From: Candidatus Rickettsiella viridis
GTDB taxonomy: Bacteria; Pseudomonadota; Gammaproteobacteria; Diplorickettsiales; Diplorickettsiaceae
Length of the DNA: 64,000 bases
Direction: 5' to 3'
Assembly: GCF_003966755.1 (NCBI RefSeq)
Contig: NZ_AP018005.1
Location: forward strand, 1,116,001 to 1,180,000
The number at the start of each line of letters is the position of its first letter. Within the stretch, counting starts at the first letter, position 1. Position numbers and translations under genes: made by a program. This document shows positions 37,748 to 48,065 of the stretch, piece after piece. The notes beneath the pieces were generated by a model. That model was not told the DNA's origin. It made no database searches and worked only from the letters and a program-made list of their open reading frames with translations.

Positions 37748-38116
37748 TTAAAGCACTTCAGAAGCTAATGAGATAATTTTCATAAATTTTTCTGTACGTA
37801 ACTCTCTAGGAACCGGTCCGAAAACACGTGTACCTAGTGGTTGTAGCTGTGCTGTTAATAAAATAACGGCATTACCGTCAAAACGTAAAACGCTACCATC
37901 TTGTCTGCGAACACCTTTTCGAGTACGCACAACAACAGCATGGCAAACTTCACCCTTTTTTACTTTGCCACGTGGTACCGCATCTTTAACACTAATTCGA
38001 ATAACATCACCAATACCCGCATAACGGCGCTTGGAACCGCCTAATACTTTTATACACATCACTCGGCGTGCACCGCTGTTATCCGCTACTTCTAGCTCTG
38101 ATTGCATTTGTATCAT
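37748..38116 (-). CDS. rplN: 50S ribosomal protein L14
   Basis: L14 forms part of an intersubunit bridge. The frame stays open 23 codons further upstream, but the family start [20 protein letters not shown] and GGAG seven bases before it place the ATG at 38116 for 122 residues. It contains [20 protein letters not shown] and [17 protein letters not shown]. Its ATG overlaps the rpsQ stop (ATGA), giving coupled translation at the start of the spc operon. Confidence 0.96.
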   Translation of the reverse strand: MIQMQSELEVADNSGARRVMCIKVLGGSKRRYAGIGDVIRISVKDAVPRGKVKKGEVCHAVVVRTRKGVRRQDGSVLRFDGNAVILLTAQLQPLGTRVFGPVPRELRTEKFMKIISLASEVL

Positions 38117-38409
38117 TTTGCATCTCCTGCGACCGGTGCAGCAGCATTTCCAACTGTTTTTTCTAACACTTTCACCAACAGCCAAGCTTTATTTTTGGAA
38201 ATAGGACGACCTTCTTGAATAGTAACCATATCGCCTTCTTGGCACTTGTTCTCTGGATCGTGTGCTAATAAATTAGTACTACGTTTTAGATATTTACCAT
38301 ATTTAGGATGTTTGACCTTTCGTTCAATACATACATTAATGGTTTTATCCATTTTGTTACTAATAACGCGCCCTATTAGGGTGCGATTGACTTTGTTAGT
38401 TTGGCTCAT
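38113..38409 (-). CDS. rpsQ: 30S ribosomal protein S17
   Basis: A 98-residue OB-fold protein that binds the 16S 5' domain, with [17 protein letters not shown] and [18 protein letters not shown]. The 15-residue C-terminus ([11 protein letters not shown]) is an Ala-rich tail. It overlaps both rpmC and rplN by four bases. Confidence 0.95.
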   Translation of the reverse strand: MSQTNKVNRTLIGRVISNKMDKTINVCIERKVKHPKYGKYLKRSTNLLAHDPENKCQEGDMVTIQEGRPISKNKAWLLVKVLEKTVGNAAAPVAGDAK

Positions 38410-38612
38410 GCTTTCTGGCCTATTTTTTCATGTAAAATGGTTAATAATCTTGCTGTCTTTCGTCTAACGATTTTAAGTCTATTTGTCGCTGTTAACTGAC
38501 GCGTTGCATGTTGTAATTTTAAATTAAACTGCTCGCGTCCTGTCTGAAATAATTCTTCTTTTAATGCGGATATATCCATCTCGCGTATTTCTTTTGTCTT
38601 CATTGTCTTCAT
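38406..38612 (-). CDS. rpmC: 50S ribosomal protein L29
   Basis: A 68-residue helical protein at the tunnel exit, a docking partner for trigger factor. It contains the signature [21 protein letters not shown] start at the second Met (KTKEIRE) is also possible. It overlaps rplP by one base and rpsQ by four. Confidence 0.95.
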   Translation of the reverse strand: MKTMKTKEIREMDISALKEELFQTGREQFNLKLQHATRQLTATNRLKIVRRKTARLLTILHEKIGQKA

Positions 38613-39025
38613 TACAATACCGTCCGCGTTACAAAGTTTGTTGTTACTGGCAGTTTTGCTGCCGCCAGTTTTAATGCCGCTTTAGCAATCTCAGGGGTAA
38701 TTCCTTCCATTTCAAACAAAACACGACCTGGCTGAACAACGGCTACCCAGTATTCAACACTTCCTTTTCCTTTACCTTGACGCACTTCTAAAGGCTTTTT
38801 AGTAATAGGCTTATCTGGAAACAATCGAATCCAAATCTTACCGCCTCGTTTAACGTGTCGTGTTAAAGCACGGCGTGCTGCTTCAATTTGCCGTGAGGTA
38901 ATAAAACCCGCAGTAGTTGCTTTTAAGCCAAATTGACCGAAGCTGACTTCGGTTCCGCGTGAAGCCATACCCCGGTTACGACCTTTAAATTGTTTGCGAT
39001 ATTTTGTTCGCTTGGGCTGTAACAT
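38612..39025 (-). CDS. rplP: 50S ribosomal protein L16
   Basis: L16 organises the A-site region of 23S rRNA. The 137 residues have the full core [20 protein letters not shown] and later [20 protein letters not shown]. Normal length and position after rpsC. Confidence 0.97.
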   Translation of the reverse strand: MLQPKRTKYRKQFKGRNRGMASRGTEVSFGQFGLKATTAGFITSRQIEAARRALTRHVKRGGKIWIRLFPDKPITKKPLEVRQGKGKGSVEYWVAVVQPGRVLFEMEGITPEIAKAALKLAAAKLPVTTNFVTRTVL

Positions 39026-39060
39026 AATCTATTTCCAGTCTTTAAAATTCTTAATAAAAT

Positions 39061-39831
39061 TTATTGTGCACTTTCAACGGTCTCTTTAGAAACAGGTTTA
39101 TTAGACCCTCTAGGCGGACGACGCCGATTATAATGTCTTTGATCTCTTTCTTCCGAATGTTGCGATCTGGCTTCTGAGCTTTCTGGAAAGCTAATTTGCG
39201 AACGATCGAATATTTCACCTTTATAAATCCAAACTTTGACGCCTAATTTACCATAGGTCGTTTGTGCTTCTGCTAAAGCGTAATCAATATTAGCTCTGAA
39301 GGTATGTAAAGGAACGCTTCCTTCTTGTGAACGTTCACTACGTGCAATTTCAGCACCGCCAAGACGTCCAGAAACTTCAATTTTAATACCTTTAGCACCT
39401 AAACGTAGCGCTGTTTGTAGCGATCGTTTCATAGCACGTCTGAACATCACGCGACGTTCAAGTTGCTGCGCTATATTTTCAGCCACTAATTTCGCATCTA
39501 ACTCAGGCTTCTTTACTTCTACAACAGAAAGTGAAACCGAGGTTGACATCGCTGTCTCAAGTTTTTTTCTCAGGCTTTCAATAAATTCGCCTTTCTTTCC
39601 AATCACAACACCAGGTCTTGCCACGTAGATAGTAATTTTGGCATTACGTGCTGGTCTTTCTATTTGTATCGATGAAACACCCGCTTGCAACAATGTTTTT
39701 TCTATCAGCGCACGTGCTTTTAAGTCTGCGGATAATAAATCTGCATAGTCTCTAGGCTTCGCGTACCATTTCGCTGTCGATGTTCTCGTTATATTTAAAC
39801 GAATTCCAACAGGGTTTACCTTATGACCCAT
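39061..39831 (-). CDS. rpsC: 30S ribosomal protein S3, with extended tail
   Basis: S3 lines the mRNA entry channel and helps unwind mRNA. The 256-residue protein has the KH domain (near [20 protein letters not shown]) and the C-terminal domain with [20 protein letters not shown]. It is about 20-25 residues longer than E. coli S3, with a basic, disordered tail ([18 protein letters not shown]). Start [16 protein letters not shown] is canonical. Confidence 0.97.
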   Translation of the reverse strand: MGHKVNPVGIRLNITRTSTAKWYAKPRDYADLLSADLKARALIEKTLLQAGVSSIQIERPARNAKITIYVARPGVVIGKKGEFIESLRKKLETAMSTSVSLSVVEVKKPELDAKLVAENIAQQLERRVMFRRAMKRSLQTALRLGAKGIKIEVSGRLGGAEIARSERSQEGSVPLHTFRANIDYALAEAQTTYGKLGVKVWIYKGEIFDRSQISFPESSEARSQHSEERDQRHYNRRRPPRGSNKPVSKETVESAQ

Positions 39832-39833
39832 GA

Positions 39834-40178
39834 TTACTTCTTCTCCCCATTGTCAGATACTTTAACCGTAATATGGCACGTTGGCTTTAATATACGATTA
39901 CTGCGACCTTTTGCTCGAGCATGCATACGTTTTAAAGTAGGTCCTTGATCAACAAAAACCGTACTTACTTTCAGTAAATCGACATCAGCACCTTGATTAT
40001 GTTCTGCATTAGCAACAGCAGACTCTAAAACTTTTTTTAGTACCTTCGCATTCTTCTTAACGCTAAAAGTTAGCAGCTGAAGCGCTTTTTCAACTTTTAA
40101 ACCGCGTATTTGATCCGCCAGCAAACGGCATTTTTGCGGCGATAATCTCGCGAATTTTAAGTATGCAGCAATTTCCAC
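39834..40178 (-). CDS. rplV: 50S ribosomal protein L22
   Basis: L22 has a long beta hairpin in the exit tunnel, the site of macrolide-resistance changes. The 114 residues begin [20 protein letters not shown] and include [20 protein letters not shown]; the hairpin looks normal. It ends two bases before rpsC. Confidence 0.96.
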   Translation of the reverse strand: MEIAAYLKFARLSPQKCRLLADQIRGLKVEKALQLLTFSVKKNAKVLKKVLESAVANAEHNQGADVDLLKVSTVFVDQGPTLKRMHARAKGRSNRILKPTCHITVKVSDNGEKK

Positions 40179-40213
40179 TTCTTAATACCTCAAATTTATA
40201 CTATAAATTTATA

Positions 40214-40507
40214 CTATTTCTTTTCGTCAGCGCCTTTAGCTTTTTTATCAGCTGCCCTATGGCTACGAAACATCCGAGTTACTGAAAACTCACCTAATTT
40301 ATGACCGATCATATTTTCTGTTACATAAATTGGCACAAAATCACGACCATTATGAACGGCTATGGTTAAGCCAATCATTTCAGGTGCAATCATAGAACGG
40401 CGTGACCATGTTTTAATAGGTCGCTTCACGGTCGCACTTTGGGCCGCCTGTACCTTTTTCGTTAAATGTACATCGATAAATGGACCTTTTTTTACAGAAC
40501 GTGGCAC
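40214..40507 (-). CDS. rpsS: 30S ribosomal protein S19
   Basis: S19 sits in the 30S head next to S13. The 97-residue protein begins [19 protein letters not shown] and includes [19 protein letters not shown]-terminal tail is Lys-rich. It follows rplB. Confidence 0.97.
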   Translation of the reverse strand: MPRSVKKGPFIDVHLTKKVQAAQSATVKRPIKTWSRRSMIAPEMIGLTIAVHNGRDFVPIYVTENMIGHKLGEFSVTRMFRSHRAADKKAKGADEKK

Positions 40508-40543
40508 TTAACACCTCACAAATTTGTGTTCATTTAATCAGAA

Positions 40544-41371
40544 TTACTTCTTTTTACGCCGTTGCACAATCATTTTTAGATTGCGTTTATTACGACGTGT
40601 CTTATAACCTTTTGCTGGAGTACCCCAAGGGCTCACCGGGTGACGTCCACCAGACGTTTTACCTTCACCACCACCGTGTGGATGGTCGACAGGGTTCATG
40701 GCGACACCCCGAACAGTGGGGCGAATACCACGCCATCGTGATGCGCCCGCCTTACCTAAAGAGCGGAGATTGTGATCATTATTACTGACCACACCGATAG
40801 TCGCTTTGCACTCAACAGGCACTTTTCTTAGCTCGCCTGAGCGGAGACGTATAGTAGCATAATCTCCCTCTCGCGCAATTAATTGAACGTAAGCACCAGC
40901 ACTTCTTGCCAACTGTGCACCTTTACCAGGCTTCAGCTCAATCGCATGAATAATGGTACCTACCGGTATATTACGTAAAGGCATTGCGTTGCCTGGCTTT
41001 ATGGGGGAAGAAGAACCTGCGGTTATCTCCATTCCGACCTTAAAATCGTTTGGCGCTAAAATATAACGACGCTCACCATCCGCATAAAGGATTAAAGCAA
41101 TATGAGCAGTACGATTAGGGTCGTATTCTATGCGTTCAACCCGACCCAAAATGCCTTCTTTATTTCGTTTAAAATCGATTAAACGATAAAGCTGTTTATG
41201 GCCACCACCTTGATGACGGGTGGTAATTCTTCCGTTGTTATTACGCCCGCCATTCTTAGGCTTAGGTGCCAATAAATTACTAAAAGGCTTGCCTTTATGT
41301 AGACCCGCCTTTGATATCTTTACGACAAAACGACGGCCTGGCGATGTAGGATTTGCTTTTTGGCTAGGCAT
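40544..41371 (-). CDS. rplB: 50S ribosomal protein L2
   Basis: L2 is needed for peptidyl transfer and subunit joining. The 275 residues contain the conserved motif [14 protein letters not shown] with the functionally important His, plus [17 protein letters not shown] near the end. Normal length. Confidence 0.98.
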   Translation of the reverse strand: MPSQKANPTSPGRRFVVKISKAGLHKGKPFSNLLAPKPKNGGRNNNGRITTRHQGGGHKQLYRLIDFKRNKEGILGRVERIEYDPNRTAHIALILYADGERRYILAPNDFKVGMEITAGSSSPIKPGNAMPLRNIPVGTIIHAIELKPGKGAQLARSAGAYVQLIAREGDYATIRLRSGELRKVPVECKATIGVVSNNDHNLRSLGKAGASRWRGIRPTVRGVAMNPVDHPHGGGEGKTSGGRHPVSPWGTPAKGYKTRRNKRNLKMIVQRRKKK

Positions 41372-41386
41372 ATAATTAGGTACTCT

Positions 41387-41704
41387 CTATTTTGTTCCAG
41401 TAAAATCAATATCGTGGCCTTCTGCTAAACTTACATAAGCCTTTTTCCAAGCCTTAGAACGTCCTTCGGTCTGCTTAAAACGTCGTGCTTTTGGTTTAAC
41501 AGTCAGAAGTTGAACCGCGTCGACTTTTACACTAAACAAGGATTCAACCGCTTGTTTTATTTCAGATTTATTTGCATCGATTTGTACTTTGAAAACAAAT
41601 TGACGGTGCTTATCCGCTAAAAGCGTCGCTTTTTCTGAAACATGAGGCCTTTTAATCAGTTTAAATCGGCGTTGTTGTTGATGCGTTGTTGTGGCAAGAG
41701 TCAT
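41387..41704 (-). CDS. rplW: 50S ribosomal protein L23
   Basis: L23 at the tunnel exit docks trigger factor and SRP. The 105-residue protein contains [20 protein letters not shown] and the 23S-binding loop [19 protein letters not shown]. It overlaps the rplD stop by four bases. Confidence 0.95.
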   Translation of the reverse strand: MTLATTTHQQQRRFKLIKRPHVSEKATLLADKHRQFVFKVQIDANKSEIKQAVESLFSVKVDAVQLLTVKPKARRFKQTEGRSKAWKKAYVSLAEGHDIDFTGTK

Positions 41705-42318
41705 GCTAATAGTTCCTCGATTTGCTTCAGAGCCGCTGAGGTAATTAATATCTTTTCATGATTGATTAAATCAACCGGGTTAATCGCTTCCACATCAGAT
41801 AGCTCTACATTGGCAAGATTACGTGCTGCTAAATAAACGCCATTGTCCACTTCATCCAGAATAATTAACACTTTATTTGGCATGTTGAATGCTTTTAACT
41901 TAGCCAGTAATTGACTCGTTTTAGGCTGTTCTAATGCAAAAGAATCCGTAATGACAAAACGGTCTTTACGTAAGAGTTCTGAACAAATGGAACGCATCGC
42001 TGCACGATACATCTTTTTATTTACTTTTTGTGAATAATCCTGCGTCGTTGCCGCAAAGGTTACTCCACCACTACGCCACAGCGGGCTACGAATCGTTCCT
42101 GCACGTGCACGCCCCATACCTTTCTGCTTCCATGGTTTTTTACCACCACCGCTTACTGCAGAACGATTTTTTTGTGCATGCGTACCTTGTCTTCCACCTG
42201 CTAGATACGCAGTAACCACCTGATGGATTAAAGGTTCATTAAAACGGCAATCAAATACAGCTTCAGATAATTGAAGTTCTTGTTTTGAGCCACTCTGTGT
42301 TACTAACGCCACTTGCAT
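41701..42318 (-). CDS. rplD: 50S ribosomal protein L4
   Basis: L4 reaches the exit tunnel and, in E. coli, represses the S10 operon. The 205 residues have the long tunnel loop segment [20 protein letters not shown] and [17 protein letters not shown]; these bases look wild-type for macrolide sites. It follows rplC. Confidence 0.97.
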   Translation of the reverse strand: MQVALVTQSGSKQELQLSEAVFDCRFNEPLIHQVVTAYLAGGRQGTHAQKNRSAVSGGGKKPWKQKGMGRARAGTIRSPLWRSGGVTFAATTQDYSQKVNKKMYRAAMRSICSELLRKDRFVITDSFALEQPKTSQLLAKLKAFNMPNKVLIILDEVDNGVYLAARNLANVELSDVEAINPVDLINHEKILITSAALKQIEELLA

Positions 42319-42352
42319 AGTGCCATTCCAATAATTAATTTATATTAAATTT

Positions 42353-43024
42353 CTAATCTTTTTTTACTTTATTTTTCATTCGTACCGCTGGTTTTACAAT
42401 AACCCGCCCGCCTGGTGCCCCGGGTACAGCACCTTTTATAAGAAGTATGTTTCTTTCAGCTTCTACTTTTACAACTTCTAAAGACTGAATGGTACAACGC
42501 TTATTTCCTAATTGACCCGCCATCTTTTTCCCTTTGAATACACGCCCTGGTGATTGACGTTGTCCTATAGAACCTGGCGCACGGTGGGACAAAGAGTTTC
42601 CGTGTGTTGCATCTTGCATTCTAAAATGGTGACGTTTAATTACCCCGGCAAAACCTTTACCTTTATTCGTGCCAGTCACGTCTACAAACTGCCCTGAGGT
42701 AAATAAACTATCTAAAGTAATTTCTTTACCAGGTGCTAAATCTTTAACAAACTCTTCACTCGCATCGTCTAAACGAAATTCATACAATCCTTTACCAGCT
42801 TCAGTATTCGCCTTAGTAAAATGACCTGCCTCACCTTTACTTAAACGTGAAAGCGACTTAGCAGCCGTCGTTAGCTGTACAGATTTATAACCATCGCGTT
42901 CTTTGGTTTTTACCTGAACCACACGATTAGGTAATACTTCAATGAGCGTGACAGGAATAGCTATACCATTTTCAGTATAGACCTGAGTCATCCCACATTT
43001 TCTACCTATTAAACCCATTGTCAT
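42353..43024 (-). CDS. rplC: 50S ribosomal protein L3
   Basis: L3 starts 50S assembly and reaches the peptidyl centre. The 223-residue protein has the core [20 protein letters not shown] and the motif [20 protein letters not shown], which includes the glutamine methylated by PrmB (gene at 26638-27585). A family B repeat sits between rpsJ and this gene. Confidence 0.97.
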   Translation of the reverse strand: MTMGLIGRKCGMTQVYTENGIAIPVTLIEVLPNRVVQVKTKERDGYKSVQLTTAAKSLSRLSKGEAGHFTKANTEAGKGLYEFRLDDASEEFVKDLAPGKEITLDSLFTSGQFVDVTGTNKGKGFAGVIKRHHFRMQDATHGNSLSHRAPGSIGQRQSPGRVFKGKKMAGQLGNKRCTIQSLEVVKVEAERNILLIKGAVPGAPGGRVIVKPAVRMKNKVKKD

Positions 43025-43057
43025 GATTATTACTACCTAAATTTAATCAACCTTAAT

Positions 43058-43116
43058 CTCTGGATTGCCGCGCGCGTAGCTGTCATTGCGAGCAAAGCGC
43101 GGCAATCGCAATGACG
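43058..43116. repeat. Family B palindromic repeat, copy 6, inside the S10 operon
   Basis: CTGGATTGCCGCGCGCG followed by TGTCATTGCGAGCAAAGCGC and GGCAATCGCAATGACG, a shortened copy of about 59 bp. It lies between rpsJ and rplC, where the transcript must pass through. Confidence 0.85.
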
Positions 43117-43122
43117 AACCCC

Positions 43123-43455
43123 TTATTCTCTATCTGTACTCGTTTTGACTTCAATACTGACCTCAGAAGGCAAATTATCCAAACGCCTTAACACATCAGC
43201 TGTCTTTTCTGTTGAAGCATAGACATCTATCAAACGTTTATGTTTACGTGTTTCATATTGATCACGCGCGTCTTTATCAACGTGTGGTGACGTCAACACC
43301 GTTAATTTCTTTATCCGTGTAGGCAAAGGAATTGGACCACGAAGTATAGCACCTGTACGCTTCAATGCGGCAACAATTATTTCTGCTGCCTTATCAATTA
43401 AGCGATGATCAAATGAATTAAGTAATATACGAAAGTCTTGGCTTTTTAGGGACAT
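43123..43455 (-). CDS. rpsJ: 30S ribosomal protein S10
   Basis: S10 is in the 30S head and, as NusE, joins NusB in antitermination. The 110 residues contain [20 protein letters not shown] and [20 protein letters not shown]. It begins the S10 set, 20 bases after tuf, so it is read from the str transcript rather than a separate leader. Usual length is about 103. Confidence 0.97.
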   Translation of the reverse strand: MSLKSQDFRILLNSFDHRLIDKAAEIIVAALKRTGAILRGPIPLPTRIKKLTVLTSPHVDKDARDQYETRKHKRLIDVYASTEKTADVLRRLDNLPSEVSIEVKTSTDRE

Positions 43456-43475
43456 AACTATTTCCTACCGGCCTA

Positions 43476-44678
43476 TTAAGCCTTTTTACCTTTTTTAACG
43501 AGTTTTGAAACAACACCTGAACCTACGGTTTTACCACCTTCACGTATTGCAAAACGTAATCCTTGTTCCATCGCAACACCGTATTCATTCATCAGTGTTA
43601 CCGTAATCTTTACGTTATCGCCTGGCATTGCCATTTCAACACCTTCAGGAAGTTTAATAGTTCCTGTTACGTCGGTTGTTCTGAAATAAAATTGTGGCTT
43701 ATAGTTTTCCATGAAAGGTGTATGACGACCACCTTCATCCTTACTCAATACGTAGATTTCAGCCTCGAATTCTACCCAAGCTTCTACAGTACCTGGCTTA
43801 GCAAGCACTTGACCACGTTCTACCTCTTCACGCTTCAGACCACGAATCAACGCGCCGATGTTATCACCCGCTTCACCTTGATCTAATAATTTACGGAACA
43901 TTTCTACGCCGGTCACTGCGGTAGTTTGTACAGGTTTTAAGCCCACAACTTCTGCTGCGTCACCTACTTTAATAACACCACGTTCTACACGACCTGTTAC
44001 GACGGTTCCTCGACCTGAAATCGTAAATACGTCTTCAATAGGCATTAGAAATGGCTTATCTGTTTCCCGAGTTGGCTCTGGGAAATATTCATCCATTGCC
44101 GCAGCTAATGCAAATACACCACCGCCTTCACAGTCACCTTCTAAGGCTTTCTTAGCGGATCCCCTAATAATAGGAATATCGTCGCCTGGAAATTCGTATT
44201 TGCTTAACAATTCACGTATTTCCATTTCAACTAAGTCGAGTAATTCAGCATCATCAACCATGTCACACTTATTCATGAACACAACAATATTAGGCACCCC
44301 TACTTGTCGTGCTAACAAAATATGTTCGCGGGTCTGTGGCATAGGACCATCAGCTGCACTAACGACTAGAATTGCGCCGTCCATCTGTGCCGCACCGGTA
44401 ATCATATTTTTTACGTAATCGGCGTGACCTGGACAGTCTACGTGCGCATAGTGACGTTTTTCACTTTCGTATTCAACGTGCGAAGTTGCAATGGTAATAC
44501 CACGTGCTTTTTCTTCAGGCGCTTTGTCGATTTCATCAAACGCTTTTACTTCACCGCCAAACTTTTCTGCCATACATTTAGTAATAGCTGCCGTCAGTGT
44601 TGTCTTACCATGATCAACGTGGCCGATTGTTCCCACATTCAAGTGGGGTTTATTTCTTACAAATTTTTCAGTGGCCAT
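43476..44678 (-). CDS. tuf: Elongation factor Tu
   Basis: EF-Tu brings aminoacyl-tRNA to the A site as a GTP complex. The 400-residue protein has [38 protein letters not shown] and SAKKAL, all G-domain motifs, then domains II and III ([23 protein letters not shown]). A short acidic insert near CEGGGVF lies in the G domain. In E. coli a second tuf copy lies before secE; none is present at the matching place here. Confidence 0.98.
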   Translation of the reverse strand: MATEKFVRNKPHLNVGTIGHVDHGKTTLTAAITKCMAEKFGGEVKAFDEIDKAPEEKARGITIATSHVEYESEKRHYAHVDCPGHADYVKNMITGAAQMDGAILVVSAADGPMPQTREHILLARQVGVPNIVVFMNKCDMVDDAELLDLVEMEIRELLSKYEFPGDDIPIIRGSAKKALEGDCEGGGVFALAAAMDEYFPEPTRETDKPFLMPIEDVFTISGRGTVVTGRVERGVIKVGDAAEVVGLKPVQTTAVTGVEMFRKLLDQGEAGDNIGALIRGLKREEVERGQVLAKPGTVEAWVEFEAEIYVLSKDEGGRHTPFMENYKPQFYFRTTDVTGTIKLPEGVEMAMPGDNVKITVTLMNEYGVAMEQGLRFAIREGGKTVGSGVVSKLVKKGKKA

Positions 44679-44706
44679 AATTTTTTACCTCAATAACTAT
44701 TAATAA

Positions 44707-46818
44707 CTAACTATCTTTTTTTCGAATAACACTGTCTGCAACATTCACTGGCGCTTCATTATACTTAGCAAACTCCATCGTATAGGTTGCACGTCCTTTA
44801 GTAGCCGAACGTAATGCGGTCGCATAACCAAACATTTCTGAAAGGGGAACCTCAGCACGTATTACCTTACCACCACCGGCTGGCAAATCCTCTTGGCCGA
44901 GCAGAATTCCACGTCTACGGTTTAAATCCCCGTTGACATCGCCCATATGCTCTTCCGGCGTAATCACTTCAACCCGCATGATGGGTTCCAATAAAACTGG
45001 ATTGGCCTTACGTGCACCTTCTTTAAATGCCATCGAACCAGCAATTTTAAAAGCCATTTCACTGGAATCTACATCATGGTAAGAACCATCAAAAAGCGTT
45101 GCCTTGACATCAACAACCGGATAGCCAGCTATGACACCATTTTCTAATTGTTCCTTAATCCCTTTATCAACTGCAGGAATATATTCCTTAGGAATAACAC
45201 CCCCTACAATCGAATTAACAAACTCGTAACCTTTTCCTGCTTCGAGTGGCTCCAGTTTTATCCAGACATGACCAAATTGTCCACGACCACCACTTTGTCT
45301 AACAAACTTACCTTCTTGCTCAACCGGTTTACGAATCGTTTCACGATAAGCGACCTGAGGCTTACCTACATTCGCTTCCACACTGAACTCACGCTTCATA
45401 CGATCAACAATAATATCTAAATGAAGCTCACCCATACCCGAAATAATCGTTTGGCCTGATTCTTCATCAACTCGCACACGAAAAGAAGGATCTTCTTGCG
45501 CTAATTTACCCAGCGCAATACCCATTTTTTCTTGATCTGCCTTCGTTTTTGGCTCTACTGCGACCGAAATAACCGGCTCAGGAAACTCCATACGCTCCAA
45601 AGTAATGATCTTATCCGCGTCGCATAAGGTATCACCGGTTGTCGCATACTTAAGCCCTATAGCTGCAGCAATATCACCGGCTCGAACCTGTTTTATTTCT
45701 TCACGGCTATTCGCATGCATTTGCACAATACGACCAATACGTTCTTTTTTACCCTTAACCGGGTTGTAAAGCGTATCGCCACTATTCACAACACCCGAAT
45801 AAACCCTAAAATAAACCAGCGAACCCACAAAAGGATCGGTTGCTACCTTAAAAGCAAGTGCAGCAAAAGGCGCATCATCTGTAGAAGGTCTATCCGCTAC
45901 TGTTTGATTTGCATCATCCAGTACGCCCTTAATCGGGGGTACATCATTTGGCGCAGGCAAATATTCAATAACGCCGTCTAACATGGCCTGAACACCTTTA
46001 TTCTTAAAGGCAGAACCACATAATACCGGAACAATCTTGTTGCCTAATGTTAACGTACGAATAGCTTTTTTAATTTCTTCAGTACTAAATTGCCCAGCTT
46101 CTAGATAACGTTCAGTCATCTCTTCAGAAGCCTCTGCCGCCGCTTCTATCAGCTTTTCATTCCACTCTTTTGCTTGGTCCTGTAACTCAGTAGGAATGTC
46201 ACGATATTCAAATGTCATGCCTTGGTTTTTTTCATCCCAATAAATGGCTTTCATTTGGATGAGGTCAATAACACCCTCGAACTTATCTTCTGCGCCAATC
46301 GGTAAATGAATAGGCACTGGATTGCCGCCTAAACGCTCTTTAATTTGCCCTACAACACGTAGGTAATCCGCACCGGCTCTATCCATTTTATTAACAAAAG
46401 CAAGCCGTGGAACCTGATACTTATTAGCCTGACGCCAAACAGTTTCAGATTGTGGTTGAACTCCACCTACCGCACAAAAAACAACACAAGCACCATCGAG
46501 TACACGCAAGGAGCGCTCTACCTCAATGGTAAAATCAACGTGGCCTGGCGTATCAATGATATTAATTCGGTACGGCTGAGGATATTGCTTTGCCATCCCC
46601 TGCCAAAAACAAGTGGTTGCCGCCGAGGTAATGGTGATACCACGTTCTTGTTCTTGCGCCATCCAATCCATAACAGCCGTACCTTCATGAACCTCACCTA
46701 TTTTGTGTGATTCACCGGTATAAAATAAAATCCGTTCAGTTGTCGTTGTTTTTCCGGCATCGATATGGGCAATAATCCCAATATTTCGATAGCGTTCTAT
46801 AGGCGTTTGTCGGTCCAC
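44707..46818 (-). CDS. fusA: Elongation factor G
   Basis: EF-G drives translocation and, with RRF, ribosome recycling. The 703-residue protein has [37 protein letters not shown] and domains III-V (with [16 protein letters not shown] and [12 protein letters not shown]). It lies between rpsG and tuf. Confidence 0.98.
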   Translation of the reverse strand: MDRQTPIERYRNIGIIAHIDAGKTTTTERILFYTGESHKIGEVHEGTAVMDWMAQEQERGITITSAATTCFWQGMAKQYPQPYRINIIDTPGHVDFTIEVERSLRVLDGACVVFCAVGGVQPQSETVWRQANKYQVPRLAFVNKMDRAGADYLRVVGQIKERLGGNPVPIHLPIGAEDKFEGVIDLIQMKAIYWDEKNQGMTFEYRDIPTELQDQAKEWNEKLIEAAAEASEEMTERYLEAGQFSTEEIKKAIRTLTLGNKIVPVLCGSAFKNKGVQAMLDGVIEYLPAPNDVPPIKGVLDDANQTVADRPSTDDAPFAALAFKVATDPFVGSLVYFRVYSGVVNSGDTLYNPVKGKKERIGRIVQMHANSREEIKQVRAGDIAAAIGLKYATTGDTLCDADKIITLERMEFPEPVISVAVEPKTKADQEKMGIALGKLAQEDPSFRVRVDEESGQTIISGMGELHLDIIVDRMKREFSVEANVGKPQVAYRETIRKPVEQEGKFVRQSGGRGQFGHVWIKLEPLEAGKGYEFVNSIVGGVIPKEYIPAVDKGIKEQLENGVIAGYPVVDVKATLFDGSYHDVDSSEMAFKIAGSMAFKEGARKANPVLLEPIMRVEVITPEEHMGDVNGDLNRRRGILLGQEDLPAGGGKVIRAEVPLSEMFGYATALRSATKGRATYTMEFAKYNEAPVNVADSVIRKKDS

Positions 46819-46846
46819 TCTCAGTACCTTTTAAATATTTTTAAAA

Positions 46847-47392
46847 TTAGCTCCACCGGAAATGCGCAAAAGCCTGATTTGCTTTTGCCATACGGTGGGT
46901 ATCTTCACGTTTTTTAACAGCAATGCCTTTGTTGTCATAGGCATCTAAAATTTCGGCCGCTAGGCGCTGTGCCATTGTTTTTTCACTGCGTTGTCCGGCG
47001 GCGGTCTTAAGCCAACGCATAGCTAATGCTGTTTTACGAGAAGGACGTACTTCGACAGGAATCTGATAAGTCGAACCACCTACTCGTCTTGCTCTTACTT
47101 CAACATTAGGGCGTATGTTATCTAAGGCTTGATCAAAAATATCAAGCAATGCATCGGGATTAAATTTTCCTGAGCCAGCTTCACCTTGCGAGCCATCATC
47201 TGCCCCTATTGCCTTTTTAGACTTGTCTTTTAGACGTTCCTCTAACCGCTGTAATGCGCCATAAACAATCTTTTCAGCCACGGCCTTTTTTCCATTTTTC
47301 ATGATGGAATTAATAAACTTACTGAGCAGTTCACTATTGAACTTGGGGTCAGCAAGTATCTCTCTTTTAGCGGCAACACGTCTTCTTGGCAT
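46847..47392 (-). CDS. rpsG: 30S ribosomal protein S7, with insert
   Basis: S7 starts assembly of the 30S head and contacts the E-site tRNA. The start [13 protein letters not shown] and [21 protein letters not shown] core ([18 protein letters not shown]) fix it. At 181 residues it is about 25 longer than E. coli S7, because of an acidic/Gly-rich insert ([17 protein letters not shown]) before FNPDALL. Legionellales may share this insert; I did not compare. Confidence 0.96.
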   Translation of the reverse strand: MPRRRVAAKREILADPKFNSELLSKFINSIMKNGKKAVAEKIVYGALQRLEERLKDKSKKAIGADDGSQGEAGSGKFNPDALLDIFDQALDNIRPNVEVRARRVGGSTYQIPVEVRPSRKTALAMRWLKTAAGQRSEKTMAQRLAAEILDAYDNKGIAVKKREDTHRMAKANQAFAHFRWS

Positions 47393-47417
47393 AACTCTAA
47401 TTCCTACCTAATTACAT

Positions 47418-47795
47418 TTATTTATCTTTGGGCCGTTTAGCACCGTACTTCGAACGCCCTTGCTTACGGTTTGCAACACCGGAGGTATCTAAAGCCCCAC
47501 GGACTACGTGATATCGAACACCAGGTAAGTCTTTTACCCGTCCGCCACGCATGAGAATCACCGAGTGCTCTTGCAGGTTATGGCCTTCACCACCGATATA
47601 AGTGGTGACCTCCATGCCATTGGTCAAACGCACCCGCGCCACCTTACGTAAAGCCGAGTTTGGCTTTTTAGGTGTCACGGTATATACACGTGTGCAAACC
47701 CCTCGCTTTTGCGGACATTGCGCTAAAGCAGGAACCATCGATTTTGCACGTCTTTGTACACGTGGCTTTCGGACTAACTGATTAATTGTGGCCAT
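47418..47795 (-). CDS. rpsL: 30S ribosomal protein S12
   Basis: S12 controls decoding accuracy. The 125-residue protein has [19 protein letters not shown] and [13 protein letters not shown], with the lysines at the streptomycin-resistance positions in wild-type state. It is the first gene of the str operon, about 110 bases behind a strong promoter. Confidence 0.98.
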   Translation of the reverse strand: MATINQLVRKPRVQRRAKSMVPALAQCPQKRGVCTRVYTVTPKKPNSALRKVARVRLTNGMEVTTYIGGEGHNLQEHSVILMRGGRVKDLPGVRYHVVRGALDTSGVANRKQGRSKYGAKRPKDK

Positions 47796-47911
47796 TCAAA
47801 ATCTACTCAAAATGTGGCTTAAAATAATTAAAATGCAGCTGATGTTAAAGGCTTTTCAACATTAACTTTTAGCGCAATAAAATCCTTCTTCGTTGAACGA
47901 AGAGGGGCGGG

Positions 47912-47940
47912 ATTGTAAAGAGACCGCTCTAAGATGTCAA
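47912..47940 (-). promoter_or_regulatory. Near-consensus sigma70 promoter of the str operon
   Basis: On the minus strand TTGACA and TACAAT are separated by exactly 17 bases, followed by a GC-rich discriminator (CCCGCCCC). This is the strongest promoter seen in the window and should drive rpsL through at least tuf and probably the S10 genes. A short hairpin (CTTCGTT/AACGAAG) follows in the leader. Confidence 0.85.
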
Positions 47941-48065
47941 GTATAGCGCTGATTTTTTCTTGTTATTTTTCACTAAAATTCAGTGCTTTTTCTTCTTCTA
48001 AGACGCCACCACAGAAAAAGAATTAAAGCGGTAAAAAAAGCGTGCTTGGGTAGCCAACAACCTGC

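Noticed and set aside
47955..47985. Hairpin CACT/AGTG with T-run near 47970
   Set aside because: The T-run follows on the plus strand where no gene ends, and the stem is only four pairs.
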